NCBI RefSeq assembly: GCF_004343075.1
Contig: NZ_SLXP01000002.1
Coordinates: 124,001-188,000 of the forward strand
Reading direction: 5' to 3'
From: Rhodovulum marinum
Lineage (GTDB): Bacteria > Pseudomonadota > Alphaproteobacteria > Rhodobacterales > Rhodobacteraceae
Length of the DNA: 64,000 nucleotides
The position numbers and the translations under genes are program-made. Below the pieces are notes generated by a model. The model saw nothing but the letters and a program-made list of their open reading frames with translations, was not told the DNA's origin and did not search any database. The first letter of the stretch is position 1. Every line of letters begins with the position of its first letter. Shown here piece by piece: positions 52,237-63,184 of the stretch.

Positions 52237-53910
52237 TCAGGCCAGCCGGCTGATCACCACCGTGACCTCGGGGCGCTTTCCGATCTCGTTCTCGACGGTG
52301 CGCCGCGCGATGATCTTGAGATCCTTTTCCAGAAGGTCGTCATCGGTCAGCACCTTGTCCTCGGCCCGGTTCAGGAAAGTGCCCAGCTTTTCCTCGACCG
52401 CCTCGACCAGCGACACGCCGCCCGGCGCGGTTTCGGGCAGGCCCGAGAGATCCACCCAAGGGTCACCCATCGGTTCGTCATCCTCGTCCAGGATCAGCGA
52501 CACGGTGACATGCCCGTTCAGCGCCATGCGGATGCGGTCGCGCACCACCCCGTCCAGCGCGCCGATCTGCACGCGGCCGTCCAGGTAGGTGCGGCCCGTC
52601 TCGACGAACTCGGCCACCCGGGGCTGATCGCCGGTCAGGTCCAGCATCGTGCCATTGGGCGCCAGCATCGCCGGAAGCCCGTTCTCGGCTGCCAGCTTGA
52701 CATGTTCGCGCAGGTGGCGGTGTTCGCCATGCATGGGCACCACGACGCCCGGTTTCATCAGCATGTGGATCGTCGCAAGATCGGGCCGGTTCGCGTGCCC
52801 GGACACGTGATAGAGGTCGGCGCTGTCATCGACCACGTCCACGCCCATTTCCGAAAGCGCGTTGACCACGCGCAGCACGTCGCGTTCGTTGCCGGGGATG
52901 GTCTTGGACGAGAACAGGAACAGGTCGCCCTCTTTCAGCTCCAGCCCCATGTACTTGCCCCGCGACAGCTGGCCCGAGGCCGCGCGGCGTTCGCCCTGGC
53001 TGCCGGTGACGATCAGCATCAGGTTGCCACGCGGCAGGTCGGCGGCCTGTTCGGGGGTGACGGTGCGCGGGAAATCGGTCAGCACGCCCGATTCGACGCC
53101 CGCCTCGACCATGCGGCGCATCGCGCGCCCCATCAGGCAGACCGAGCGGCCCGCATCGACGCCCGCCTCGGCCAGCGTCTTTACCCGCGCGATGTTCGAG
53201 GCGAAGGTGGTGGCCACCACCATCTGGGGCGCGCGTTCCACCAGTTGCCGGATCGCCGGGCCCAGCGTCGCCTCGGACCGGCCCGGGTTGGGCGAGAAGA
53301 CGTTGGTGGAATCGCAGGTCAGCACCTTGACGCCGGGTTTCGCCACCTCGGCCCAGAGGCCACGGTCGAAGGGTTCGCCCACCAGCGGCGTCGGGTCCAG
53401 CTTGAAATCGCCGGTATGCACCACCCGGCCTGCGGGCGTGTCGATCACCATGGCCGAGCTTTCGGGAATGGAGTGCGAGACCGGCAGGAACGCCACCTCG
53501 AAGGGGCCCGCCTTGACCTTGTTCGGCCAGGGCTCGACCACCTTGACGTTCGACGGGTCCTGGCCCTGTTCCTCCATCTTGCGGGCGGCGTGGTTGGCGG
53601 TGAAGGGGCGCGCGTAGACCGGCGCGCGCAGCCGCGACCACAGGTGGCCCACCGCGCCCACGTGATCCTCGTGGGCATGGGTGATGAAGATCGCCTCCAG
53701 CCGGTCGCGGCGTTCCTCGAGCCAGGAGATATCGGCAAAGATCAGGTCGACGCCGGGCGTGGTATCCATGTTGGGGAAGGTCACGCCGAGATCGACCAGG
53801 ATCAGCTTTTCCTTGCCGGGCGCGCCGTAGCCGTAGACATAGGCGTTCATCCCGATTTCCCCGGCGCCGCCGAGGGGGAGGTAGATCAGTCTGTCCTTGC
53901 TGCTGCTCAT
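52237..53910 (-). CDS. rnj: ribonuclease J
   Basis: Metallo-beta-lactamase/beta-CASP nuclease with 5'-exo- and endonuclease action on RNA. The 557-residue protein has LPLGGAGEIGMNAY at the N-terminus, the zinc site THAHEDH (77-83), HTGDFKLDPTP, the beta-CASP region with TGSQGERRA and SSKTIPGNE, then HVSGHANRPD and PMHGEHRH. In alphaproteobacteria RNase J shares RNA decay with RNase E. The start at 53910 ends the ATGA overlap with coaX, so rnj is the last gene of the nuo-birA-coaX-rnj run. Confidence 0.95.
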   Translation of the reverse strand: MSSSKDRLIYLPLGGAGEIGMNAYVYGYGAPGKEKLILVDLGVTFPNMDTTPGVDLIFADISWLEERRDRLEAIFITHAHEDHVGAVGHLWSRLRAPVYARPFTANHAARKMEEQGQDPSNVKVVEPWPNKVKAGPFEVAFLPVSHSIPESSAMVIDTPAGRVVHTGDFKLDPTPLVGEPFDRGLWAEVAKPGVKVLTCDSTNVFSPNPGRSEATLGPAIRQLVERAPQMVVATTFASNIARVKTLAEAGVDAGRSVCLMGRAMRRMVEAGVESGVLTDFPRTVTPEQAADLPRGNLMLIVTGSQGERRAASGQLSRGKYMGLELKEGDLFLFSSKTIPGNERDVLRVVNALSEMGVDVVDDSADLYHVSGHANRPDLATIHMLMKPGVVVPMHGEHRHLREHVKLAAENGLPAMLAPNGTMLDLTGDQPRVAEFVETGRTYLDGRVQIGALDGVVRDRIRMALNGHVTVSLILDEDDEPMGDPWVDLSGLPETAPGGVSLVEAVEEKLGTFLNRAEDKVLTDDDLLEKDLKIIARRTVENEIGKRPEVTVVISRLA

Positions 53911-54686
53911 GCTGCGCCGTTTTCCTTGTTATAGGCGTGGATCACGGTCAGGCCGTGCATCGTCAAATCGTCCTCGATGGTGTCGAACAGCACATCGCCC
54001 GTGGCGAAGAGAGGTGCAAGCCCCCCGGTGCCGATGATGCGCATGGGCGCCTCGTACTCGGCGCGGATGCGCGCGCAGATCTCGCGCACGAGGCCGACAT
54101 AACCCCAGAACACGCCCGATTGCATGCAGGCCACCGTGTTGGTGCCGATCACAGCCTGCGGTTTGGTCACGTCGACATGGGGCAGCGCCGCGGCCGCCAT
54201 GTGCAGGGCCTCCAGCGACAGGTTCACGCCGGGCGCGATCACGCCCCCCACATAGGCGCCGTCATGGGCCACCACGTCGAAGGTGGTGGCCGTTCCGAAA
54301 TCGACCACGATCAGGTCGCCGCCGTGCCGGTCATAGGCGCCGGCCGAGTTCACCAGCCGGTCGGGGCCGACATTGGTTCCGGCATCCACGCGCGCGGGGT
54401 GCGGCAGCAGGCATTCGGGTTTGCCCACCACGATGGGCCGGGTGTTGAAATAACGGTCGGCGAAGACGCGCAGGTTGAACACGACGCGCGGCACCGTGGA
54501 CGAGATGATGACATCGGTGATCCGCGCCTCGATCCGGTGATGGGCGATCAGCGTCGCGAACCAGGTGAAATACTGGTCGGCGGTGCGGGTGTGTTCGGTG
54601 GCGGTGCGCAGCGTGCACAGGAACCGTTCGCCGTCCCAGATCGAGAAGACGGTATTGGTGTTGCCGCAGTCGATGCACAGAAGCAT
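53907..54686 (-). CDS. coaX: type III pantothenate kinase
   Basis: First enzyme of coenzyme A synthesis, phosphorylating pantothenate. The 259-residue protein is of the CoaX type: IDCGNTNTVFSIWDG (P-loop-like), TNVGPDRLVNSAGAY, VVDFGTATTFDVV, and GTGGLAPLF. Unlike CoaA it is not inhibited by CoA. The stop overlaps the rnj start (ATGA); 12 bases separate it from birA. Confidence 0.94.
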   Translation of the reverse strand: MLLCIDCGNTNTVFSIWDGERFLCTLRTATEHTRTADQYFTWFATLIAHHRIEARITDVIISSTVPRVVFNLRVFADRYFNTRPIVVGKPECLLPHPARVDAGTNVGPDRLVNSAGAYDRHGGDLIVVDFGTATTFDVVAHDGAYVGGVIAPGVNLSLEALHMAAAALPHVDVTKPQAVIGTNTVACMQSGVFWGYVGLVREICARIRAEYEAPMRIIGTGGLAPLFATGDVLFDTIEDDLTMHGLTVIHAYNKENGAA

Positions 54687-54698
54687 GGGCGCCGCCCT

Positions 54699-55475
54699 TC
54701 AGAAGAACACGTCGGCCGCGGCGATGGTGCGCCGCCCGCCGGGCGTCTCTAGAACAAGCTGGCCGTCCTCGTCCACCGTGACGAAGGTGCCGGTGACGGT
54801 CTCGGTGCCGGTGCGGGCGGTGATCGTTTCGCCCAGGCGCGCGGCGCGGTCCAGCCAGGCGGCGCGCAGGGGGCCGAAGCCGTTGGCGCGGAAGAACGCG
54901 TCCTGGTGGGCCATGTGTTCGGCCAGGAAGGCCAGGAATTCCAGCGGGTCGACCGGTTCGCCGATGACCTCGGCCAGCGTGACGGGCGGGGCGGCGCCCG
55001 GCTCCAGCGCGACCGCCGCGGGCGCGGTGTTCAGGTTGACGCCGATCCCGATGGACAGCCGCTGGACCGCCTGGGTGTTGCCCTCGGATTCCAGCAGGAT
55101 GCCCGCCAGCTTGCCCCCCGAAAGCAGCACGTCGTTCGGCCATTTCAGCGCGACGGCGTCGCGGTCGTCCACATAGGCCAGGAGCGTGGCGTAAAGCGCG
55201 TAGGAGGCGACGAAGGAATAAAGCGCGGCCTGCGCCGGTGTGCAGCCCGGATCGAAACTGAGCGTGGCGGACAGGTTGCCCTCGGGCGCGGCCCAGGCGC
55301 GGCCGCGCCGGCCCACCGCCGCCGTCTGGCGGCGGGCGGCGATCCAGGTGGGGCGCGATAGCGGCGCGCGGCGGCGCGCCTCGGCCATGGTGCTGTCGAC
55401 CACGTCGAGCAGGATCAGGTCGTGCCCGGCCGGCCAGTGCCAGCCGCCCTGCCCCGCGCCTGCCTCAGTTGACAA
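54699..55475 (-). CDS. birA: biotin--[acetyl-CoA-carboxylase] ligase
   Basis: Attaches biotin to the carboxyl-carrier protein of acetyl-CoA carboxylase. The 258-residue protein is the short type without a DNA-binding domain, so it does not regulate biotin genes. Seen: DSTMAEA, the biotin/ATP loop [37 protein letters not shown] and GIGVNLN. The start is uncertain: TTG at 55475 overlaps nuoN by 11 bases and keeps a complete N-terminus; later ATGs would cut into the domain. Confidence 0.92.
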   Translation of the reverse strand: MSTEAGAGQGGWHWPAGHDLILLDVVDSTMAEARRRAPLSRPTWIAARRQTAAVGRRGRAWAAPEGNLSATLSFDPGCTPAQAALYSFVASYALYATLLAYVDDRDAVALKWPNDVLLSGGKLAGILLESEGNTQAVQRLSIGIGVNLNTAPAAVALEPGAAPPVTLAEVIGEPVDPLEFLAFLAEHMAHQDAFFRANGFGPLRAAWLDRAARLGETITARTGTETVTGTFVTVDEDGQLVLETPGGRRTIAAADVFF

Positions 55476-56907
55476 GGGTTTCCGCCGCGGTCAGCGCCAG
55501 CCCCTCGACCCCGAAGAGGTTGATGACACCCGCCACCATCGCGAAGGCCGAGATCATCAGCATCCCCCACAGCACCGGGGGCATCGCGCCATCCAGCCGG
55601 GCGTCGCCCTCTTCGCCGAAATACATGTAGAAGACGATGCGCAGGTAGTAGAACGCGCCCACCACCGAGGCGACGACGCCGGCCACCGCCAGCCAGACCA
55701 GCCCCGCATCGACCGCCGCGCGCACCACGTAGAACTTGCCGAAGAAGCCCACCAGCGGCGGCACGCCCGCCAGGCTGAACAACAGCACCAGCATCGCCAG
55801 CGCCTTCAAGGGTTCGCGCGCAGCATACATGTTCAGGCTGCGGATATCGGTGACGGGCTGGCCGTCCTTTTCCATAGACAGGATGAAGGCGAAGGTGCCG
55901 ACGCTCATGGTGACGTAGATCGCCATGTAGATCAGCATCGCCTGCACGCCCAGTTGCGTGCCCGCCGCCAGCCCCATCAGCGCGTAACCCATGTGCGCGA
56001 TCGAGGAATAGGCCATCAGCCGCTTGATGTTGCGCTGGCCGATCGCGGCCACCGCGCCCAGCGCCATCGACAACAGCGAGAGAACCGCGACCACCTGGCC
56101 CCAGTCGCCCGGCACCGCGCCGAAGGCGTCGTGCAGGACGCGCGCGAACAGGCCCATCGCCGCCATCTTGGGCGCCGAGGCGAAGAAGGCGGTGACCGGC
56201 GTCGGCGCGCCCTCGTAGACATCGGGCGTCCACATGTGGAACGGCACCGCCGAGACCTTGAAGGCGAGGCCGGTGATCATGAAGACCAGACCGATCAGCA
56301 GGCCGATCGACATCTCGCCCTCGCCCAGCGTCGACAGGATGCCCGAGAACAGCGTGGTGCCCGCATAACCATAGGTCAGCGACGCGCCATAGAGCAGAAG
56401 GCCCGAGGACAGCGCGCCGAGCACGAAGTATTTCAGCCCCGCCTCGGTCGCCTTGACGCTGTCGCGGCGGATCGCGGCGACGACGTAAAGCGCCAGCGAT
56501 TGCAGCTCCAGCCCCATGTAGAGCGTCATCAGGTCATGGGCCGAGACCATGAGCATCATGCCCACGACCGACAGCGCCACCAGCACCGGGAATTCGAACA
56601 GCAGGGTCTTTTGCCGGCGCATGTAGTCCTTGCTCATCAGCAGGACGGCGCCGGCCGAGACCAGGATCACCACCTTGGCGAAGCGGGCGAACCCGTCATC
56701 GACGATGGCCCCGCCAAAGGCCGTGCGCGCCTCGCCCGCGGTCAGGCCGGTCCAGGCGGCCAGCGCGAAGAACAGCGCCGCGGTGGTCCAGACCAGGACC
56801 GGGGCGGCCTTGTCCTTGCCGGTATAGACGGCCGCCAGGAGCGCGCCCATCGCGTAAACCGCGAGGACGATCTCGGGCAGGACCACGGAAAGATCGGCAG
56901 AAATCAT
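55465..56907 (-). CDS. nuoN: NADH-quinone oxidoreductase subunit N
   Basis: Antiporter-like membrane subunit of respiratory complex I, 480 residues with about 14 membrane helices. Seen: [55 protein letters not shown] and [20 protein letters not shown], with the lysines in conserved places. Last structural gene of the nuo operon; birA overlaps its stop. Confidence 0.95.
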   Translation of the reverse strand: MISADLSVVLPEIVLAVYAMGALLAAVYTGKDKAAPVLVWTTAALFFALAAWTGLTAGEARTAFGGAIVDDGFARFAKVVILVSAGAVLLMSKDYMRRQKTLLFEFPVLVALSVVGMMLMVSAHDLMTLYMGLELQSLALYVVAAIRRDSVKATEAGLKYFVLGALSSGLLLYGASLTYGYAGTTLFSGILSTLGEGEMSIGLLIGLVFMITGLAFKVSAVPFHMWTPDVYEGAPTPVTAFFASAPKMAAMGLFARVLHDAFGAVPGDWGQVVAVLSLLSMALGAVAAIGQRNIKRLMAYSSIAHMGYALMGLAAGTQLGVQAMLIYMAIYVTMSVGTFAFILSMEKDGQPVTDIRSLNMYAAREPLKALAMLVLLFSLAGVPPLVGFFGKFYVVRAAVDAGLVWLAVAGVVASVVGAFYYLRIVFYMYFGEEGDARLDGAMPPVLWGMLMISAFAMVAGVINLFGVEGLALTAAETLVN

Positions 56908-56917
56908 CGCGTTCCCC

Positions 56918-58459
56918 TCAGTTCTGCGCGAGCCGCGTCGCGGCCTCGGCCTCGATCAGCGCGGTGTTGTAGTTCGACAAAAGCGCCTCGACCGAGGGCC
57001 CGACGATGTCGGTCACCAGCGCCGGGTAGACGCCCAACAGGACGGTCATCGCCACCAGCGGCGCGAAGATCGCGCGTTCGCGCAGGTTCATGTCCTTGAT
57101 CGCGCGCAAGCTTTCCTTGATCAGGTCGCCGAACACCACCCGCCGGTACAGCCACAGCGCATAGCCCGCCGACAGGATCACCCCGGTGCAGGCCACCGCA
57201 GCGACCCAGGTGTTCACCTGGAACACGCCCGCCAGCGTCAGGAATTCGCCGATGAACCCGGATGTGCCCGGCAGGCCGACATTGGCCAGCGTGAACAGCA
57301 TGAACACGAAGGCATAGGCGGGCATGCGGTTCACGAGGCCACCATAGGCGTCGATCTCGCGGGTGTGCATCCGGTCGTAGATCACGCCGACGCACAGGAA
57401 CAGCGCGCCCGAGATGAAGCCGTGCGACAGCATCTGGAAGATCGCGCCATCGAGCCCCTGCTGGTTCGCCGCGAAGATGCCCATGGTGACGAAGCCCATA
57501 TGCGCCACCGATGAATAGGCGATCAGCTTTTTCATGTCGGATTGCGCCAGCGCCACCAGCGAGGTGTAGACGATGGCGATGGCCGAAAGCCAGAACACCA
57601 TGGGCGCCCAGATGTCGGACGCCACCGGGAACATCGGCAAGCTGAAGCGCAGGAAGCCGTAGCCGCCCATCTTCAAGAGGATCGCGGCCAGCACGACCGA
57701 TCCGGCGGTCGGCGCCTGGACGTGCGCGTCGGGCAGCCAGGTATGCACCGGCCACATCGGCATCTTGACCGCGAAGCTGGCGAAGAAGGCCAGCCACAGG
57801 AAGGTCTGCATGCCGCCGACGATGGTCTTGCCGCCGATCACGATATCGCCCGCGCTGAACTGATGCGTCAGCAGCGTGGGAATGTCGGTGGTGCCGGCGT
57901 CCACATACATCGCCACCATGGCCACCAGCATCAGCACCGAGCCGAGGAAGGTGTAGAGGAAGAACTTGAACGTGGCGTAGATGCGTTCCTTGCCGCCCCA
58001 GATGCCGATGATCAGGAACATCGGGATCAGCCCGCCCTCGAAGAACAGGTAGAACAGCACCATGTCGAGCGCGCAGAACACCCCCAGCATCAGCGTTTCC
58101 AGCACGAGAAACGCGATCATGTATTCCTTGACGCGGTGGGTGACGTTCCAGCAGGCCGCGATGGTCAGCGGCATCAGGAACGTGGTCAGCATCACGAACA
58201 GCACCGAGATGCCGTCGACCCCCATCTTGTATTTCAGGCCCAGAAGCCAGTCGCGTTCCTCGACGAACTGGAAGCCGGGATCCGAGGCATCGAAGCCGAA
58301 CAGCACGAAAAGCGAGATTAGGAAGGTCGCGGTGGTGGCGATCAGGGCCAGCCACTTGGCGTTCTTCTGCGCGGCCTCGTCCTCGCCCCGCAGGCCGATC
58401 CCGAGGATCAGCGCGGCGATCAGCGGGGTGAAGGTGATGATGGAAAGCAGGTTGTCCAT
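56918..58459 (-). CDS. nuoM: NADH-quinone oxidoreductase subunit M
   Basis: Proton-pumping, antiporter-like membrane subunit of complex I, 513 residues with about 14 helices. Seen: the conserved [44 protein letters not shown] and [16 protein letters not shown]. The start at 58459 overlaps the nuoL stop by one base (TAATG), and the stop is 10 bases before nuoN. Confidence 0.95.
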   Translation of the reverse strand: MDNLLSIITFTPLIAALILGIGLRGEDEAAQKNAKWLALIATTATFLISLFVLFGFDASDPGFQFVEERDWLLGLKYKMGVDGISVLFVMLTTFLMPLTIAACWNVTHRVKEYMIAFLVLETLMLGVFCALDMVLFYLFFEGGLIPMFLIIGIWGGKERIYATFKFFLYTFLGSVLMLVAMVAMYVDAGTTDIPTLLTHQFSAGDIVIGGKTIVGGMQTFLWLAFFASFAVKMPMWPVHTWLPDAHVQAPTAGSVVLAAILLKMGGYGFLRFSLPMFPVASDIWAPMVFWLSAIAIVYTSLVALAQSDMKKLIAYSSVAHMGFVTMGIFAANQQGLDGAIFQMLSHGFISGALFLCVGVIYDRMHTREIDAYGGLVNRMPAYAFVFMLFTLANVGLPGTSGFIGEFLTLAGVFQVNTWVAAVACTGVILSAGYALWLYRRVVFGDLIKESLRAIKDMNLRERAIFAPLVAMTVLLGVYPALVTDIVGPSVEALLSNYNTALIEAEAATRLAQN

Positions 58460-60528
58460 TATTCCGCCCCCCCGGTCAGCATCATCCAGGTGATCAGAAC
58501 GGCGATGCCGATCACCATCGCGAAGGCATAGTGATACAGGTATCCCGACTGCAGCCGGCCCGCGACGCGGGTGAAGAACGGCACGATCCCCATCGAGACC
58601 CCGTTCACCGCGCCGTCGATCACGCTGCCGTCGCCCCCCTTCCACAGCGCGCGGCCGATATTCTTGGCCGGGTTCACGAAGATCGCGTCGTAAAGCTCGT
58701 CGAAATACCACTTGTTCAGCAGGAACAGGTAGACGGGACGGAAGGTTTTGGCCGTCTGGCCGGGCAGTTCCGGGGCGCGGATGTAGAACAGGTAGGCGGT
58801 GCCCAGGCCCAGCAGCATCGCCAGGAACGGCGCGGCCTTGACCCATTTCGGCGCGTGGTGCGCCGCGTCCATGACGTGGTTGTCGGGCGCCATGTAAAGC
58901 GCGCCCTCGCCGGGCAGCGGGTAGGACATGGCCGCGCCATGGGCCGCGTCCTCGCCATGGCCCGCCGCTTCGCCGTGGCCGGCGTCCGCCGCCACCTCGT
59001 GCACGGGGATGCCGTAGAAGCGGTTCACCTGGTCGTGGTCGCCGAAGAAGCTGCCATGCCAGACCATGCCCGCCAGCACCGCGCCCACGCTGAGCACGCC
59101 CAGCGGGATCAGCATCACCCTTGGGCTTTCATGGGCGTGCTCATGGGTGTGCTTGTCGCCGCGCGGCGTGCCCCAGAAGGTCATGAACATCAGCCGCCAG
59201 GAATAGAAACTGGTCATGGCGGCCGCGATCACCAGCGCCCAGAACGGCCAGGTGGCCCCGGCCCCCCAGGCGCTTTCGATGATGGCGTCCTTGGACAGGA
59301 AACCGGCGAAACCGATATAGGTCAGCGGAATCCCCACCCCGGTGATCGCCAGCGTGCCGATCAGCATGGCGTAGAAGGTATAGGGGATCTTGTCCCTCAG
59401 CCCGCCATAGTTCCGCATGTCCTGTTCGTGGTGCATGGCGTGGATCACGCTGCCCGCGCCGAGGAACAGCAGCGCCTTGAAGAAGGCATGCGTCAGCAGG
59501 TGGAACATCGCCGCCGAGTAGACGCCGACGCCCGCGGCCACGAACATGTAGCCCAGCTGCGAACAGGTCGAATAGGCGATCACCCGCTTGATGTCGTTCT
59601 GCACCAGGCCCACGGTCGCGGCGAAGAACGCCGTCGCGGTGCCCAGCACCACGATCATGGTCTTGGCGTCGGGCGCGAATTCCATGACCGGCGACATCCG
59701 GCAGATCAGGAACACCCCCGCCGTCACCATGGTCGCGGCGTGGATCAGCGCCGAGACGGGCGTCGGACCCTCCATCGCGTCGGGCAGCCAGGTGTGCAGG
59801 AACAGCTGCGCCGACTTGCCCATCGCGCCGATGAACAAGAGCACGCCCACCACGTTCGCCGCGTTCCAGGTGCCGTTGAGGAAGGTCAGGTCGGTCTCGC
59901 CGATCACGGGCGCCGCGGCGAAGATGTCGTCGAAGCGCACGGAATCGACCAGAAAGAACAGCGCAAAGATGCCCAGGAGGAAGCCGAAATCGCCCACCCG
60001 GTTGACGATGAACGCCTTGATCGCGGCGGCGTTCGCGGACGGCTTGCGGTAATAGAACCCGATCAGCAGGTAGGAGGCGACGCCCACGCCTTCCCAGCCG
60101 AAGAACAGCTGGACGATGTTGTCGGCGGTCACCAGCGCCAGCATGGTGAAGGTGAAGAACGAGAGATAGGCGAAGAAGCGGGGCTTGTAGCTTTCGCCCT
60201 CGCGCCAGTTCTCGTCATGGGCCATGTAGCCGAAGCTGTAGAGATGGACGAAGGCCGAGACGGTCGTCACCACGATCAGCATGATCGCGGTCAGCCGGTC
60301 GACGCGAATTGCCCAGTCGGCCACCATCGACCCGCTTTCGATCCAGCGGAAGATCTCGACCTGGCGCATCTCGCCGTCAAAGCCCAGGAACACCACCCAG
60401 GAGAACAGGCAGGACAGGAAGACCAGCGCCGTGGTGGTCCACATCGCGGCCTTTTCGCCGAGGACCCGCCAGCCGAAGCCGCAGAGGATGGCGCCGATCA
60501 GGGGTGCGAAGAGGATGATCTTTTCCAT
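58459..60528 (-). CDS. nuoL: NADH-quinone oxidoreductase subunit L
   Basis: Largest proton-pumping subunit of complex I, 689 residues, with about 16 helices and the long lateral helix at its C-terminus. Seen: [63 protein letters not shown] and [18 protein letters not shown] His/Ala-rich loop ([16 protein letters not shown]) lies in the C-terminal part, seen also in other alphaproteobacteria. Follows nuoK after 6 bases. Confidence 0.95.
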   Translation of the reverse strand: MEKIILFAPLIGAILCGFGWRVLGEKAAMWTTTALVFLSCLFSWVVFLGFDGEMRQVEIFRWIESGSMVADWAIRVDRLTAIMLIVVTTVSAFVHLYSFGYMAHDENWREGESYKPRFFAYLSFFTFTMLALVTADNIVQLFFGWEGVGVASYLLIGFYYRKPSANAAAIKAFIVNRVGDFGFLLGIFALFFLVDSVRFDDIFAAAPVIGETDLTFLNGTWNAANVVGVLLFIGAMGKSAQLFLHTWLPDAMEGPTPVSALIHAATMVTAGVFLICRMSPVMEFAPDAKTMIVVLGTATAFFAATVGLVQNDIKRVIAYSTCSQLGYMFVAAGVGVYSAAMFHLLTHAFFKALLFLGAGSVIHAMHHEQDMRNYGGLRDKIPYTFYAMLIGTLAITGVGIPLTYIGFAGFLSKDAIIESAWGAGATWPFWALVIAAAMTSFYSWRLMFMTFWGTPRGDKHTHEHAHESPRVMLIPLGVLSVGAVLAGMVWHGSFFGDHDQVNRFYGIPVHEVAADAGHGEAAGHGEDAAHGAAMSYPLPGEGALYMAPDNHVMDAAHHAPKWVKAAPFLAMLLGLGTAYLFYIRAPELPGQTAKTFRPVYLFLLNKWYFDELYDAIFVNPAKNIGRALWKGGDGSVIDGAVNGVSMGIVPFFTRVAGRLQSGYLYHYAFAMVIGIAVLITWMMLTGGAE

Positions 60529-60534
60529 GTGCCC

Positions 60535-60840
60535 CTAGCCCTTCATCACGTTGACGTCGTCCACCGCGATGGACCCGCGGTTGCGGAAGAAACAGACGAG
60601 GATCGCAAGGCCGATGGCGGCCTCGGCGGCGGCGACGGTGAGGACGAACATGGTGAACACCTGCCCGACCAGGTCGCCCAGATGAGCCGAGAAGGCGACA
60701 AGGTTGATGTTGACCGACAAGAGCATCAGTTCGATCGACATCAGGATGACGATCACGTTCTTGCGGTTCACGAAGATCCCGAAGATGGCGATGACGAAAA
60801 GCGCTGCGGCCACCGTCAGGTAATGTTCAAGTCCGATCAT
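60535..60840 (-). CDS. nuoK: NADH-quinone oxidoreductase subunit K
   Basis: Small membrane subunit of complex I, 101 residues with three helices. Conserved acidic residues for proton transfer are present in [20 protein letters not shown] and in [12 protein letters not shown]. 46 bases after nuoJ, 6 bases before nuoL. Confidence 0.95.
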   Translation of the reverse strand: MIGLEHYLTVAAALFVIAIFGIFVNRKNVIVILMSIELMLLSVNINLVAFSAHLGDLVGQVFTMFVLTVAAAEAAIGLAILVCFFRNRGSIAVDDVNVMKG

Positions 60841-60886
60841 TCCGTCCCTCCGGGCGCACCCGCCCGCCTGTCGTTGCGTTCCGCGG

Positions 60887-61501
60887 TCAGAGGCCCTGCC
60901 CCGGTTTCACGTCCTTCAGTTCCATCGCCTTGGCCGGGTCGCGATACATCTGCGCCAGCACGTTCTGGCGCTTGACGTCGGGCCGGTAGCGCAGCGTCAG
61001 CACGATGGCGCCGATCATCGCGACCAGCAGGATCAGCCCCGCGGCCTGGAACAGGTGGATGTAGTCGTCGTAGATCAGGTTCCCCAGCGCCCGGGTGTTG
61101 TGCACCTGGGCCGGGTCGGGGGTGGGCGCGCCGCGCAACTGGGCCGCGCCATCGGCCGATTGCCAGACCCCGAAGACCATCACCAGCTGCGCCAGGAACA
61201 CCGCCCCGATCAGCCCCGCAATGGGGAAATAGGCGGCCATCTTGGCCTTCAGCTCGCTGAAATCGACATCGAGCATCATCACGACGAACAGGAACAGCAC
61301 CGCGACTGCGCCCACGTAGACGATCACCAGCAGCATCGCCACGAATTCCGCGCCCAGCAGCACGAACAGGCCCGCCGAGGACAGGAAGGCCAGGATCAGC
61401 CACAGCACCGAATGCACCGGGTTGCGCGCCAGCACGACGAACAGCCCCGAGGCCACCGTCACCGCGGCAAAGCAGTAGAATGCGAAATCCGCGACGCTCA
61501 T
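60887..61501 (-). CDS. nuoJ: NADH-quinone oxidoreductase subunit J
   Basis: Membrane subunit of complex I, 204 residues with five helices; [17 protein letters not shown] contains the pi-bulge region important for coupling. The C-terminal tail is hydrophilic. The start at 61501 overlaps the stop of the carboxymuconolactone decarboxylase-like gene (ATGA), an unusual neighbour within nuo. Confidence 0.95.
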   Translation of the reverse strand: MSVADFAFYCFAAVTVASGLFVVLARNPVHSVLWLILAFLSSAGLFVLLGAEFVAMLLVIVYVGAVAVLFLFVVMMLDVDFSELKAKMAAYFPIAGLIGAVFLAQLVMVFGVWQSADGAAQLRGAPTPDPAQVHNTRALGNLIYDDYIHLFQAAGLILLVAMIGAIVLTLRYRPDVKRQNVLAQMYRDPAKAMELKDVKPGQGL

Positions 61502-61911
61502 CCGCCGTCCTCCTCACCCGTCTTTTCGTCGAACACCGATTGCGCCAGTTCCAGCGCGCGGCTCATCGCGGGGATGCCGCCCAGCATGGACATCTGGTAG
61601 ATCACTTCGGCGATCTCGCGTTCGCTGGCGCCGGCCTCCAGCGCGTGGCGCACGGTCAGCTTGAACTGCGCATCGGCCTGCGCGCCCAGCACCGTCAGCC
61701 CCGCCAGCACCACCAGAAGCCGCGTCTTGGCGTCCAGCCCTTCGGGGTTGAAGGTGTTGCCCCACATCATCTCCATGAAGTCCTTGGGCATGGTCGGCAT
61801 CAGCTTGTCGAAGCCATGCACCTGGAAGCTCTCCAAGGCGGGATTGAAGGACTTGGCCATCTTGTGGCTTTGCTCCAGCATCTGCTGGAAGAGTTTCTCG
61901 TATCCGCTCAT
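61498..61911 (-). CDS. carboxymuconolactone decarboxylase-family protein inside the nuo operon
   Basis: A 137-residue protein of the CMD/AhpD-like fold: [23 protein letters not shown] and [27 protein letters not shown]. The AhpD redox motif (ExxCxxC) is absent; no cysteine is present, so it is not a peroxidase partner. CMD-like proteins are otherwise decarboxylases or of unknown use. Start: ATG at 61911, sharing a base with the stop of the small gene before it; a GTG codon upstream is less likely. Its position between nuoI and nuoJ, with overlap on both sides, means it is made with complex I. Confidence 0.82.
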   Translation of the reverse strand: MSGYEKLFQQMLEQSHKMAKSFNPALESFQVHGFDKLMPTMPKDFMEMMWGNTFNPEGLDAKTRLLVVLAGLTVLGAQADAQFKLTVRHALEAGASEREIAEVIYQMSMLGGIPAMSRALELAQSVFDEKTGEEDGG

Positions 61912-62102
61912 CACGAATTCTCCCCGAGATGTTCTACGCGGAGGTCCAAGTCGGATACTGTGCCCTCTAAGCTGCTAAGCTTTGCTCGCAAATCTCGTAT
62001 CTCATTCAAAGCTTCCTCTAGGCGCAACTCGAGGTCAGACACCTCAGAACTCACGTTGAGGATGTCGTTTTCCAGCTTCTTTTGTGCTATGTCCCACGTC
62101 AT
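61911..62102 (-). CDS. small low-GC coiled-coil protein inside the nuo operon
   Basis: A 63-residue protein of mostly charged and leucine residues with a heptad pattern ([49 protein letters not shown]), so a coiled coil over nearly its full length. G+C is far below its neighbours (about half instead of two thirds), and codon use differs accordingly. The start shares ATGA with the nuoI stop and the stop shares a base with the CMD start, so despite foreign composition it is fully coupled. Probably a recent insertion or a fast-evolving small protein; function unknown. Alternatively a non-coding insert that happens to stay open. Confidence 0.6.
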   Translation of the reverse strand: MTWDIAQKKLENDILNVSSEVSDLELRLEEALNEIRDLRAKLSSLEGTVSDLDLRVEHLGENS

Positions 62103-62593
62103 CGGTAGGGCGCGTCCAGTTCCAGGTTGCGGGCGATCTCGGCCTCCCAGCGTTCGCCGTTCTCAAGCAGTTTCCGCTTGTCGTAGAACAGTTCCTCGCG
62201 GGTTTCGGTGGCGAATTCGAAATTCGGGCCCTCGACGATGGCATCCACGGGGCAGGCCTCCTGGCAGAAGCCGCAATAGATGCATTTCGTCATGTCGATG
62301 TCATAGCGCGTGGTCCGGCGCGAGCCGTCCTCGCGCGGTTCGGCGTCGATGGTGATGGCCTGGGCGGGGCAGATCGCCTCGCACAGCTTGCAGGCGATGC
62401 AGCGTTCCTCGCCATTGGGATAGCGGCGCAGCGCGTGTTCGCCGCGGAACCGGGGCGACAGCGGCCCCTTTTCATGCGGGTAGTTCACCGTGGCCTTGGG
62501 CGCGAGGAAGTATTTCATCCCCAGCCGGAAGCCTTCGAGGAAATCCATCAGCAGGAAGTATTTCCCGGCGCGTTTCCAATCCATGGTGGTCAT
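62099..62593 (-). CDS. nuoI: NADH-quinone oxidoreductase subunit I
   Basis: Peripheral-arm subunit of complex I carrying two 4Fe-4S clusters (N6a and N6b), 164 residues. Seen: [15 protein letters not shown] and [15 protein letters not shown] with the CxxCxxCxxxC ligands. It passes electrons towards quinone. The stop overlaps the small coiled-coil gene (ATGA). 72 bases separate it from the upstream exported protein gene. Confidence 0.96.
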   Translation of the reverse strand: MTTMDWKRAGKYFLLMDFLEGFRLGMKYFLAPKATVNYPHEKGPLSPRFRGEHALRRYPNGEERCIACKLCEAICPAQAITIDAEPREDGSRRTTRYDIDMTKCIYCGFCQEACPVDAIVEGPNFEFATETREELFYDKRKLLENGERWEAEIARNLELDAPYR

Positions 62594-62665
62594 CGGACGG
62601 ACTCCTTTTCGGGACGGGGCGACGGATGCGGGGGGCCGATGCGGTCTTGTTCGCTTGCGGTCATG

Positions 62666-63181
62666 TCATTCCTCGCATTCGGACGTGACGGCCTTGACCC
62701 GTTCGGTCATCTCGGCGCCCTGGGCGGGCATCGCGAAGGGGGCCGCCCAGTTTTCCAGGTTTTCGCACAGCGCGCTCTTGCTGTCCTCGGCGCAGGCCGC
62801 ATCGCCCAGCGCCGCGCAGGTTTCGGCGCGTACCATGTGCAGCGTGGCGTACATGTAACGGGTGTCGCCATATTCCGCGCGGACGAATTCCAGAAGGCGC
62901 TCGACCTCGTTGCGCGCGGCCAGATTGCCAAGCTGTGGAACGGCGAGCCGGACGAACACCTCCCAGCGCGCGCCGGCCACGGTCAGGTCGCCATCCGGGT
63001 TTTCGAGTGGCGCGGCCTGATCGGACATCATGAACGCGCTGAAGCTGCGAAGCGCACAGATGAAATCGCCGTTCTCGGCACATTCCATGGCCTTGGCGTC
63101 AGGGTTCGCCGGTTGCGCCGCGGCCGTGCCGGCGATGCCCCCAAGCCCCAGAAACAGGGCGGCGAGAAGGGAATATCGCAT
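62666..63181 (-). CDS. exported cysteine-rich protein of unknown function in the nuo operon
   Basis: A 171-residue protein with a signal peptide (1-22, ending AAA before QPA) and six cysteines in the mature part (34, 42, 122, 130, 139 and 169), enough for three disulfides. The rest is mostly helical, perhaps a Sel1- or TPR-like array, though no repeat is obvious. I do not recognise the family. It lies 4 bases after nuoH and before nuoI, so it is transcribed with complex I. The periplasmic site could suggest a link to assembly, but that is inference. Confidence 0.72.
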   Translation of the reverse strand: MRYSLLAALFLGLGGIAGTAAAQPANPDAKAMECAENGDFICALRSFSAFMMSDQAAPLENPDGDLTVAGARWEVFVRLAVPQLGNLAARNEVERLLEFVRAEYGDTRYMYATLHMVRAETCAALGDAACAEDSKSALCENLENWAAPFAMPAQGAEMTERVKAVTSECEE

Positions 63182-63184
63182 GGC

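Noticed and set aside
61911-62102. low-GC interval as an insertion-sequence remnant
   Set aside because: No terminal inverted repeats, target duplication or transposase fragments are visible, and both borders coincide with start/stop overlaps, which fits a gene better than IS debris.
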